A stretch of 12,902 bases of DNA, taken from assembly GCA_026770585.1 (NCBI GenBank), contig MU646503.1:308702-321603 (forward strand), given 5' to 3'. A program made the position numbers and the translations under genes. Below, piece after piece: positions 5,976 through 11,179 of the stretch (positions within the stretch are counted from its first letter, which is position 1; each line of letters begins with the position of its first letter). Source of the stretch: Baffinella frigidus. Its lineage: Eukaryota > Cryptophyceae > Cryptomonadales > Baffinellaceae. Below the pieces are notes generated by a model. That model was given only the letters and a program-made list of their open reading frames with translations, searched no databases and was not told where the DNA came from.

Positions 5976-6130
5976 GTCCCTCTCAACTCACAACACTACA
6001 GAGAACCATCTCAAGTCAATTATTGGATTGTTTCTTAGGAAACACGCCAAAAGTCAGCAATTGTTGGTCACGTTATACCGGGTATCTGGTGCTACGGTTC
6101 CTCGTAGTGTCCCGAGTGGTACACCGTCAG

Positions 6131-6227
6131 ATTCTCAACGACAGTCAAAGCGCCATCAGCAACCGCGCAAGCCAAGATGCCTCCGAAGACGCCTCCCAGG
6201 GGGGTGCCTGGCAGCTTCCCAGACCAG
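6131..6227 (+). CDS. ILDDSQ exon copy B6
   Basis: Identical to B5 and 252 bases further on, bounded by CCGTCAG before and GTCCCT after. If both flanking 155-bp spacers are spliced, the B exon would be included two or three times in tandem. Confidence 0.45.
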
Positions 6228-6382
6228 GTCCCTCTCAACTCACAACACTACAGAGAACCATCTCAAGTCAATTATTGGATTGTTTCTTAGGAAACACGCC
6301 AAAAGTCAGCAATTGTTGGTCACGTTATACCGGGTATCTGGTGCTACGGTTCCTCGTAGTGTCCCGAGTGGTACACCGTCAG

Positions 6383-6479
6383 ATTCTCAACGACAGTCAA
6401 AGCGCCATCAGCAACCGCGCAAGCCAAGATGCCTCCGAAGACGCCTCCCAGGGGGGTGCCTGGCAGCTTCCCAGACCAG
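6383..6479 (+). CDS. ILDDSQ exon copy B7
   Basis: Identical to B5 and B6 through ACCAG|GT, then followed by GTCCGCTTACACCCTACGCC instead of the 155-bp spacer, so the downstream context is new. It marks the 3' limit of the tandem array. Confidence 0.45.
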
Positions 6480-6483
6480 GTCC

Positions 6484-6774
6484 GCTTACACCCTACGCCA
6501 TCCACTGGGTGGACTTCGAGGGTTTCAGATTTGAATTTAGGGCCGGATTCTGGGGTGTTACGTGACCAAATTGACACCAGAAAATCCTTAAAATTAATTG
6601 TCTCTGGGCAAGTTGACTTTTGTTGAACGGTCCGTAGTCCACCGTGTGGACCATCGACCTTCTGCTGTCAGCGTTACTCGCTAGTACTGAATGATCCAGG
6701 GAATCCCCCTAAGACTTCTTAACACCACGGCTGTGGGCCCGCCTGGGAGCAGTCAAGTCTACGCCCTGAATCCT
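6484..6774. repeat. Dispersed-repeat copy and spacer
   Basis: Bases 6500-6645 align with 150-290: CACTGGGTGGACTTCGAGGG, GTTACGTGACCAAATTG, AATTAATTG, AAGTTGAC, and GGTCCGTAGTCCACCGTGTGG. The GTGACCAA core is the reverse of the GGTCACGTTA core of the 155-bp repeat. Bases 6646-6774 contain CTAGTACTGAATGATCC, which recurs at about 7174-7190. No gene seen. Confidence 0.6.
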
Positions 6775-6786
6775 GCACCCTCAACC

Positions 6787-6826
<40 letters not shown>

Positions 6827-6885
6827 TCAACCCTCTCAACCCTCAACCCTCAACCCTCTCAACCCTCAACCCTCAACCTTCAACC
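6775..6885 (+). repeat. CCCTCAA minisatellite
   Basis: Tandem CCCTCAA units with interspersed CTCTCAA variants, over 100 bp, ending immediately before exon relic B8. Again C-rich on the strand that carries the exon. Confidence 0.9.
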
Positions 6886-6928
6886 CGAAGACGCCACGGA
6901 GGGGGGTGCCTGGCAGCTTCCCAGAACG
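6886..6928 (+). pseudogene. ILDDSQ exon copy B8, 3' part
   Basis: The frame reads PEDATEGGAWQLPRT and then GGGTGC. It matches the EDASQGGAWQLPR end of B5, with the 5' part replaced by CCCTCAA repeat. It supports GGAWQLP being a conserved end of this exon. Confidence 0.45.
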
Positions 6929-6970
6929 GGTGCTCTCACACCCTAAAGTTTAGGGCCTAAACCCTACACC

Positions 6971-6994
6971 CTTGTTTTCCTGCTTTGTTCGCAG
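6971..6994 (+). promoter_or_regulatory. Strong 3' splice-site-like sequence
   Basis: TTGTTTTCCTGCTTTGTTCG then CAG is the best polypyrimidine-tract plus acceptor in the window. The frame after it (ATTQECKTDLGKQVVS) stops within 16 codons, and the bases directly after coincide with the terminal repeat of the 6996-7176 element. It is therefore either a terminal exon or a fortuitous site. Confidence 0.35.
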
Positions 6995-6995
6995 G

Positions 6996-7176
6996 CTACC
7001 ACGCAAGAGTGTAAGACTGACCTGGGAAAACAAGTAGTCAGTTGAAACGGAATTTGTATCAACTTTCCGAAATTTCGATTTTTCTCGGCGGAGAACGTTG
7101 ACTTATGAACTTTTCAAAATAGCCAGATTTGGCTATTTTACTACACGGCACTCTGCCCTCCACTCTTGCGTGGTAG
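6996..7176. mobile_element. 181-bp element with perfect 16-bp terminal inverted repeats
   Basis: CTACCACGCAAGAGTG at 6996-7011 is the exact reverse complement of 7161-7176. The interior is AT-rich, unlike its surroundings, with an AATAGCCAGATTTGGCTATT hairpin at about 7118-7137 and TTGACTTATGAAC. No coding frame. No target duplication is clear. It looks like a small non-autonomous element. Confidence 0.6.
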
Positions 7177-7302
7177 TACTGAGTGATCCGAGCTTGCTAG
7201 ACCGGGTGCTCCAAACACCTAAACCCTAATTTCACCATCACCGGACCTCACACCCCAAGCGGTGTGGGTGCATGCATGGCAGCCGGGATGGTGGTGATAC
7301 AG

Positions 7303-7339
<37 letters not shown>

Positions 7340-7398
7340 TCCCTCTCTCTGTATCTCTCTCTCTCTCTCTTGCTCTCTCTTTCTCTCTCTCTCTCTCT
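7303..7398 (+). repeat. CT microsatellite
   Basis: About 95 bases of (CT)n interrupted by CCCT, GTAT and TTGC words. It lies about 20 bases upstream of the CAG that opens the coiled-coil exon at 7417, where it would serve as an intron polypyrimidine tract. It is pyrimidine-rich on the sense strand. Confidence 0.95.
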
Positions 7399-7416
7399 AA
7401 ACCCGAAACTCGACAG

Positions 7417-7806
7417 CAGTTCCCGAGCGCGTGGGCGGAGGAGCAGAAGATGAAGCAGGAGCTTGCGAAAGCCAGAGCCGAGGTTACTTCACCCTACACC
7501 CTGCACCCTACACCCTACACCCTACACCCTACATCCTACACCCTACACCCTACACCCTACATCCTACATCCTACACCCTACACCCTACATCCTACATCCT
7601 ACACCCTACACCCCACACCCTGCGCCCTACACCCTACACCCTACACCCCACACCTCGAACCCCAAACCACAAAATCTAAATCCAAACCCTTGAATCATGG
7701 CCTTTTTTTGTGCAACGAACTCGGCAAATCCTAAACCCTAAACCCTAAACCCTGAACCGTAAACCAGGACGATCTGGCAAAGCTCAAGAAAGAGCTGGGC
7801 TTGTGA
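7417..7806 (+). CDS. 3' end of a coiled-coil gene: two exons around a telomere-repeat intron
   Basis: Best-supported gene end in the window. Exon 1 (7417-7482, after CGACAG; the start could also be 7420) reads QFPSAWAEEQKMKQELAKAR and AE. It ends GAG|GTTACT. The intron, 7483-7767, is 285 bp of CCCTACA and CCCTAAA repeats ending GTAAACCAG. Exon 2 (7768-7806) reads DDLAKLKKELGL and stops at TGA (7804-7806). The joined end is in phase 0, highly charged and has leucines spaced as in a coiled coil (Leu-Ala-Lys-Leu-Lys-Lys-Glu-Leu). Both exons are GC-rich with coding-like codon use against a repeat background. The full protein and its function are not recognised. Upstream exons may be the B copies, but that link is inference. 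Confidence 0.65.
7483..7767 (+). repeat. CCCTACA minisatellite and CCCTAAA repeats forming a probable intron
   Basis: Bases 7490-7655 are CCCTACA with CATCCTA and CCCCACA variants; 7727-7755 is CCCTAAA. GT at 7483 and AG at 7766-7767 are the only intron-like borders that join two open coding ends. A 30-base plain stretch (CATGGCCTTTTTTTGTGCAA and following bases, about 7696-7727) separates the two repeat types. Confidence 0.7.
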
Positions 7807-7910
7807 TTTTTCGCTTCGAAGAACGGTCAATTTACGAAGAACAGTCAACTTACGAAGAACGGTCGACTGCCGTTTGCATGTACAGGGGTTACAGGGGTAC
7901 CTACAGGGGT
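7807..7910. repeat. Spacer with CGAAGAACRGTCAA repeats and amplified element ends
   Basis: After the TGA there is TCGAAGAACGGTCAATTTACGAAGAACAGTCAACTTACGAAGAACGGTCGAC, three copies of a 19-bp unit (about 7815-7867). Then the terminal word TACAGGGGT of family 1 is repeated at 7881, 7890 and 7902 ahead of the full element at 7911. Confidence 0.7.
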
Positions 7911-8040
7911 TACAGGGGTATCTCGCTCATGAGAAAGTGCCCCCCCCCAAGGGTCCTACAGTAGGGCTATGCTCCGGGCCGTACGGGGGTCCTACAGTGT
8001 AGGGGGGGGGGCGCTTTCTTATGAGCGAGGTACCCCTGTA
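7911..8040 (+). mobile_element. Family-1 element, copy 1
   Basis: Terminal inverted repeats TACAGGGGTATCTCGCTCAT and ATGAGCGAGGTACCCCTGTA lie around a G/C-homopolymer-flanked interior with CCTACAGTAGG. The outermost TA on both sides fits a TA target site, as used by Tc1/mariner-like and some other DNA transposons. No coding capacity. Translation of the ends gives RGTSLIR-type peptides that are by-products of the repeat. Confidence 0.8.
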
Positions 8041-8049
8041 CTAATCCGG

Positions 8050-8073
8050 TCTTATGAGCGATGTTCCCCTGTA
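8050..8073 (+). mobile_element. Solo right end of family 1
   Basis: TCTTATGAGCGATGTTCCCC then TGTA matches only the right terminal repeat of the family, ten bases after copy 1 ends. It is a deletion remnant of a second, adjacent insertion. Confidence 0.6.
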
Positions 8074-8202
8074 CTCGATATGCAGGACAGGTCCTGCGCA
8101 GACACAGCCTCAGTGGGGGTGCAGACATGGCGGCCGTGTTGGTAGCACATGTAATGAAGGTCTCTCACTGACACACACCGCCGTAGCGTCCTACAGTAGG
8201 GC

Positions 8203-8323
8203 TACAGGGGTACCTCGCTCATACGAAACCGCGCCCCCCTAGGACCCTACAGTAAGTCTTTGCCTAGGGCCGTATGGTGGTCCTATGGGGGGGGCAGTTT
8301 CTTATGGGCGAGGTACCCCTGTA
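8203..8323 (+). mobile_element. Family-1 element, copy 2
   Basis: TACAGGGGTACCTCGCTCAT at the left and TGGGCGAGGTACCCCTGTA at the right, TA on both edges. The interior keeps CCTAGGACCCTACAGTAAG and GCCGTATGGTGGTCCTA. It is preceded by a short CCTACAGTAGGGC word copied from the family interior. Confidence 0.8.
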
Positions 8324-8381
8324 GTCCAAGGAGCGTAGGACCACCCTAGGACCACCCGGGTGACGAGTGTCCTGTAACCCC

Positions 8382-8490
8382 TATCCCGTAAGTGGCAAGT
8401 AGGCTCATACGCCCTACCGTAGGGCCCTAGCTAGGACCTGCCTAGGACCTCTTGGCGGTCAAATTTGACTGCCTCGCCACTTGAGGGATG
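8382..8490 (-). mobile_element. Family-2 element, copy b
   Basis: Inverted relative to the other copies: TATCCCGTAAGTGGCAAGTA, then CCCTACCGTAGGG, GGACCTGCCTAGGACCTC and GCCTCGCCACTTGAGGGATG. The right edge is TG where other copies have TA. The internal palindrome (8454-8473) has one mismatch. Confidence 0.8.
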
Positions 8491-8499
8491 CATGCATAG

Positions 8500-8623
8500 T
8501 ACAGGGGTACCTCGCCCATAAGAAACTGCCCCCCCCTTTAGGACGACCATAGGGCCCTCTAGGCATAGGCCAACTGTAAAGTCCTAGGGGGTGGCGCTTT
8601 CTTATGAGCGATGTACCCCTGTA
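8500..8623 (-). mobile_element. Family-1 element, copy 3 (inverted interior)
   Basis: TACAGGGGTACCTCGCCCAT and ATGAGCGATGTACCCCTGTA, TA at both edges. The interior order (ACCATAGGGCCC before AACTGTAAAGTCC) is the reverse complement of copies 1, 2, 4 and 6. The wider flanks carry similar words, ATGCATGCATAG before and ATGTACATGCATAG after. Confidence 0.8.
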
Positions 8624-8800
8624 CCCCATGTACATGCATAGCACTGCTTCGGCATTGAGGAAACAAACCGCCCCTAGGAAGGTCCCAAGCTCCTGGGCTA
8701 GAGGCGAGGACACCGAGAACATAGACCACATCTGTATTCAATACATTCGTTCCTACCGTAGGAACCTAGGGCGGTGCATTCCTTATTCGTAAGTAAGCCC
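8624..8800. other. Spacer with a decayed inverted-repeat element
   Basis: AAACCGCCCCTAGG near 8665-8678 pairs with CCTAGGGCGGTGC near 8765-8777, and TTCCTACCGTAGGAA is a palindrome at 8752-8766. This is the pattern of families 1 and 2 with lost ends. The plain sequence between (8680-8750) shows no gene. Confidence 0.45.
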
Positions 8801-8801
8801 C

Positions 8802-8906
8802 TATCCCTTAAGTGGCCAGGGGGTCAAAATTGACCCCCGACAGGTCCTAGGCAGGTCCTAGGGCCCTACGGTAGGGCGTAGGAGCCTACTGGCTACTTAA
8901 GGGCTA
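8802..8906 (+). mobile_element. Family-2 element, copy c
   Basis: TATCCCTTAAGTGGCCAGG at the left, CTGGCTACTTAAGGGCTA at the right. The interior has GGTCCTAGGCAGGTCCTAGG and CCCTACGGTAGGGCGTAGGA. The palindrome GGGGGTCAAAATTGACCCCC (8819-8838) is perfect. Its right TA is also the left TA of copy d. Confidence 0.9.
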
Positions 8907-9030
8907 TCCCTTAAGAGGCGAGGAGGCTCCCTTAAGTGGCCAGGCACTCAAATTTGACTGCCAAGAGGTCCTAGGCAGGTCCTAGAGCCCTACGGTAGGT
9001 CGTATGAGCCTACTGGCCACTTAAGGGCTA
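8905..9030 (+). mobile_element. Family-2 element, copy d, with duplicated left end
   Basis: It starts TATCCCTTAAGAGGCGAGGA and then restarts CTCCCTTAAGTGGCCAGGCA, so the left end is present twice. The right end is CTGGCCACTTAAGGGCTA. The internal palindrome is at 8943-8962 with one mismatch. It is fused head to tail with copy c at a shared TA. Confidence 0.85.
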
Positions 9031-9055
9031 TAGGACGTTCGCATGGACGTGCCCG

Positions 9056-9175
9056 TACAGGGGTACCTCACTCATAAGAAACCGCCTCCTCCTAGGACCC
9101 TACAGTAGGACATGCCTAGGGCCCTATGGTGGTCCTAGGGGGGTGGGCGTTTCTTATGAGCGAGGTACCCCTGTA
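9056..9175 (+). mobile_element. Family-1 element, copy 4
   Basis: A clean 120-bp copy: TACAGGGGTACCTCACTCAT to ATGAGCGAGGTACCCCTGTA. The interior is CCTAGGACCCTACAGTAGGA, CATGCCTAGGGCCCTATGGT, GGTCCTAGGGGGG. TA lies at both edges. It could fold into an almost complete hairpin. Confidence 0.9.
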
Positions 9176-9265
9176 CTCTCCAGAACCGGCCTATCCTGAT
9201 AGGCTTTCACGAGAACGTGCCTAGGAGCTGAACATCTCCCTCTGCCTCACTCGGGTTGCCTGATT

Positions 9266-9330
9266 CTGCTTAAGTTGACATACAATGTATTCTCAAGTTG
9301 ACATAGCCTCCCCAAGTTGACATACAGCCG
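9266..9330 (+). repeat. Three AAGTTGACAT boxes
   Basis: AAGTTGACAT occurs at about 9271, 9294 and 9314, spaced 23 and 20 bases. This is the same core as the 3855-4345 array but with a different tail, and it lies just 3' of E-exon copy E1. Confidence 0.7.
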
Positions 9331-9394
9331 CCCTATAGGCCTGCATGAAGTCGGGCATGGTGCGCTCCATCGTGACCTCCACGAGCTCATATAC
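9331..9394 (-). CDS. E exon copy E1 (VYELVEVTM form)
   Basis: Read on the - strand after CGGAAAG the frame gives VYELVEVTMERTMPDFMQAY and R, and continues AAVCQLGEAMST to a stop through the AAGTTGAC boxes. It matches E2 at 15 of the first 19 residues. Its upstream (minus) neighbour is not telomere repeat but the cut family-3 element. The substitutions are mostly conservative at the protein level, which suggests a once-functional paralogue. Confidence 0.5.
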
Positions 9395-9508
9395 CTTTCC
9401 GTTACCTTATCCGTAGGACCCCCCCTATGTCCCTACGGGTTGCCTACCGTAGGGTCCTAGGTCTTCTCGCTTAGGGGTTATTCAAAATCCCTTCCAAGTC
9501 CGCTGTGT
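9393..9508 (+). mobile_element. Family-3 element, left-truncated copy
   Basis: It matches 5007-5123 (CCTTTCCGTTACCTTATCC to CCGCTGTGT) at roughly 85 to 90 percent by eye. The left 40 bases are missing; the cut is exactly at the E1 exon border. Confidence 0.75.
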
Positions 9509-9533
9509 GGAGGGCAGCCTCCGTGGGGGTACC

Positions 9534-9638
9534 TATCCCTTAAGTGGTCATGCCGTCAAATTTGACGGCCAAGAGGTCCTAGGCAGGTCCTAGGGCCCTA
9601 CCGTAGGGCGTATGAGCCTACTGGCCACTTAAGGGATA
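9534..9638 (+). mobile_element. Family-2 element, copy e
   Basis: TATCCCTTAAGTGGTCATG to CTGGCCACTTAAGGGATA. The palindrome GCCGTCAAATTTGACGGC (9552-9569) is perfect. Its right TA is the left TA of family-1 copy 5. Confidence 0.9.
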
Positions 9639-9754
9639 GGGGTGCCTCGCTCATAAGAAACCGCCCCCCCCCCTAGGACCACCATAGGGCCCTAGGCATG
9701 ATCCTACTGTAGGGTCCTAGGGGGGCGCGGTTTCTTATGAGCGAGGTACCCATA
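9637..9754 (-). mobile_element. Family-1 element, copy 5 (inverted interior)
   Basis: TAGGGGTGCCTCGCTCAT to ATGAGCGAGGTACCCATA, with the interior in the same inverted order as copy 3 (ACCACCATAGGGCCCTAGGC, CCTACTGTAGGGTCC). It starts on the TA that ends family-2 copy e. The right end has lost the CCTG of the usual CCCCTGTA. Confidence 0.85.
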
Positions 9755-9762
9755 GCCTCCCT

Positions 9763-9822
9763 CTAGGCCTTCATGAAGTCGGACATGGTGCGCGCCATCG
9801 TGACCTCCGCGAGTTCGTACAC
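9763..9822 (-). CDS. E exon copy E2, terminal exon with stop
   Basis: On the - strand, after CCCGAAACCAG, the frame reads VYELAEVTMARTMSDFMKA and TAG (9763-9765). The acceptor and telomere-like repeat upstream (CCCGAAACCCGAAACCAG) match the style of the 7768 terminal exon on the other strand. The peptide is helical-looking with Glu, Met and Lys. It is the only E copy with a stop soon after the conserved part, so it is the best candidate for the true 3' end of the minus-strand gene. The stop lies 8 bases from a family-1 element. The protein is not recognised. Confidence 0.55.
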   Translation of the reverse strand: MYELAEVTMARTMSDFMKA

Positions 9823-10260
9823 CTGGTTTCGGGTTTCGGGTTCCGGGTTTGGGGTGTAGGGTGTAGGGTGTAGGGTGTGGGGTGTAGGGTGTAGGGTGTA
9901 GGGTGTAGGGTGTGGGGTGTAGGGTGTAGGGTGTAGGGTGTGGGGTGCAGGATGCAAGGTGCAGGGTGTAGGGTGTGTGTTGTTTGTAGGATGCAGGGAG
10001 CAGGGTGTGGGTTGTTTGTAGGATGCAGGGATCAGGGTGTGGGTTGACATCGTGACCTCCGCGAGTTCGTACACCTGATTTCGGGTTCCGGGTTCCAGGT
10101 TCCGGGTTTGGGGTTTGGGGTGTAGGGTGTAGGGTGTGGGGTGTAGGGTGTAGGGTGTAGGGTGTGGGGTGTAGGGTGCAGGATGCAAGGTGTAGGGTGT
10201 GGGTTGTTTGTAGGATGCAGGGTGTGGGGTGTGGGTTGTGTGTAGGATGCAGGGAGCAGG
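9823..10260 (-). repeat. CCCTACA-type minisatellite on the minus strand
   Basis: On + this is GGGTGTA and GGGTGTG with TTTCGGG at the borders; on - it is CCCTACA and CCCCACA. It has a higher-order structure: the block from ATCGTGACCTCCGCGAG through the repeat to GATGCAGGG(A)GCAGGGTGTGG occurs about three times (from 9797, 10049, 10273), so exon plus repeat duplicated together. GTTGTTTGTAGGATGCAG is a shared word within the blocks. Confidence 0.9.
10048..10074 (-). pseudogene. E exon copy E3, truncated
   Basis: After CGAAATCAG the frame reads VYELAEVTM and then passes into STHT and CCCTG repeats. The last ten codons of E2 are missing. Confidence 0.5.
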
Positions 10261-10271
10261 GTGTGGGTTGC

Positions 10272-10298
10272 CATCGTGACCTCCGCGAGCTCGTACAC
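10272..10298 (-). pseudogene. E exon copy E4, truncated
   Basis: After GCCTGACCAG the frame reads VYELAEVTM, then ATHT and repeat. It is cut at the same codon as E3, so one truncated unit was duplicated. Confidence 0.5.
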
Positions 10299-10311
10299 CT
10301 GGTCAGGCGTT

Positions 10312-10575
10312 TCGGGTGTGGGGTGTGGGGTGTGGGGTGTGGGGTGTGGGGTGTGGGGTGTGGGGTTTTGTGTTCAGGGTTTCGGGTTTCGGGTTCAGGG
10401 TTCAAGGTCAGGGTTTCGGGATTCGGGGTTTCCGGTTTCAGGTTTGGGGTTTGGGGTTTGGGGTTTGGGGTTTGGGGCTTCAGGTTTGGGGTTTGGGGTT
10501 TGGGGTTTGGGGTTTGGGGTTTGGGGTTTGGGGTTTGGGGTTCGGGTTTCGGGTTTCGGGTTTCGGGTTTCAGGT
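10312..10575 (-). repeat. GGGGTGT / GGGTTTG / TTTCGGG repeat block
   Basis: On + there is a TGTGGGG array (about 10316-10365), a mixed TTTCGGG/GTTCAGGG part and a long GGTTTGG array (about 10440-10540), ending in TTTCGGG before D1. On the - strand these are C-rich. It separates the D exon from the E exons, as an intron would. Confidence 0.9.
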
Positions 10576-10578
10576 TAC

Positions 10579-10629
10579 CTCCTTCCAGTTATCGTCCCAC
10601 GCCTTCTGCTTGTCCCCCGAAGCCTTCAC
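10579..10629 (-). CDS. D exon copy D1 with both splice-like borders
   Basis: On the - strand, after CCGATGGCAG, the 51 bases read VKASGDKQKAWDDNWKE and end GAG|GTAACCTG, a good donor. It is the only D copy with both borders. Charged, with two tryptophans; family unknown. The order on the - strand is D copies then E copies, so D then E is the likely exon order of one gene. Junction phase: D1 ends on a codon boundary and E2 begins with GTG, so D1 to E2 would be in frame. Confidence 0.55.
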
Positions 10630-10816
10630 CTGCCATCGGATTTACGGTTCAGGGTGTGCAGATCGGAGTGTATTTATTGGACGTGTCAGTAGTAACTTTT
10701 TGTACCGGCTGCTTACTAATTCCGGACGTGACAGTAATAAAAGGACACCCTTAGATCGGGTCCGGTTTTGGAGCCATTGACCCCTTCCCATTCACATGAC
10801 CCCCCTGAGAAACGTA
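10630..10816. other. Spacer between D1 and D2
   Basis: Starts with CATCGGATTTACGGTTCAGG, which recurs after D2 (10854-10875), so D exon plus upstream flank was duplicated. The rest (10660-10800) is plain sequence. No gene is recognised on either strand. Confidence 0.45.
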
Positions 10817-10849
10817 CCACGCCTTCTGCTTGTCACCGGAAGCCTTCAC
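10817..10849 (-). CDS. D exon copy D2, shortened
   Basis: After GATGCCAG the frame reads VKASGDKQKAW and then meets GTACGTTTC, a strong donor word (GTACGT) that would end the exon six codons earlier than D1. It is an alternative or decayed copy. Confidence 0.45.
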
Positions 10850-10881
10850 CTGGCATCGGATTTACGGTTTAGGGTTTGCGG

Positions 10882-10985
10882 TATCCCTCAAGTGCCCATA
10901 GGGTGAATATTCACCCCAACTCGCCCTAGGCAGGTCCTAGGACCCTACCGTAGGGTGTATGCGCCTACTGGGCACTGAAGGGATA
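10882..10985 (+). mobile_element. Family-2 element, copy f
   Basis: TATCCCTCAAGTGCCCATA to CTGGGCACTGAAGGGATA, in which the left-arm change GTGCCC is matched by the right-arm change GGGCAC. The interior has CCCTAGGCAGGTCCTAGG and CCCTACCGTAGGG. The palindrome GGGTGAATATTCACCC (10901-10916) is perfect but differs from the other copies. Confidence 0.9.
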
Positions 10986-11052
10986 GGCTCTAGGTTGTAG
11001 GGTTTGCGGTGTATAGTGTGGGGTGAGGGTTAAGGGTTTAGGGTTTTGGGAT

Positions 11053-11076
11053 CTGTTTGTCCCCCGAAGCCTTAAC
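11053..11076 (-). pseudogene. D exon copy D3, truncated
   Basis: After CCAAACCAG the frame reads VKASGDKQ and passes into CCCAAAACCC repeat. Only eight codons remain. Confidence 0.45.
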
Positions 11077-11079
11077 CTG

Positions 11080-11148
11080 GTTTGGAGTTTGGAGTTTGGA
11101 GTTTGCGGTTTGCGGTTTGCGGTTTGCGGTTTGCGGTTTGCGGTTTGG
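11080..11148 (-). repeat. TTTGGAG / TTTGCGG heptamer array
   Basis: On + there are three to four TTTGGAG units and then about seven TTTGCGG units: a telomere-like unit whose third and fourth positions drifted in blocks. On the - strand it reads CCGCAAA and CTCCAAA. It shows that new variant units spread locally. Confidence 0.85.
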
Positions 11149-11179
11149 GACCAGGGAATGGGGATGGGAGATTAGGGAT

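Larger units (their letters stand above)
5876..6483 (+). repeat. 252-bp tandem repeat, 2.4 units
   Basis: Units start with CAGATTCTCAACGACAGTC at 5876, 6128 and 6380. The first two appear identical over 252 bases by eye; the third runs 104 bases and diverges at 6484. As 252 is divisible by three, one frame stays open across the array (84-residue repeat). Each unit is a 97-bp exon-like part plus a 155-bp part that starts GTCCCT and ends GTCAG. Identity this high means very recent amplification or an assembly artefact. Confidence 0.95.

Noticed and set aside
5795-6565. A 256-residue protein with 84-residue repeats
   Set aside because: Open only because 252 is divisible by three; the 155-bp part is a dispersed repeat also found antisense at 3610-3790. 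The exon-like part is kept as B5 to B7.
8054-8792. Frames encoding RGTSLIRKRHPLG-like peptides
   Set aside because: They are the family-1 terminal repeats read in frame; the peptide recurs because the element does.
9704-10780. Long frames on both strands (THPTPYTLHP on -, GVWGLGFGVWG on +), up to 233 codons
   Set aside because: The same minisatellite open on both strands; only the short D and E exon pieces have independent support.
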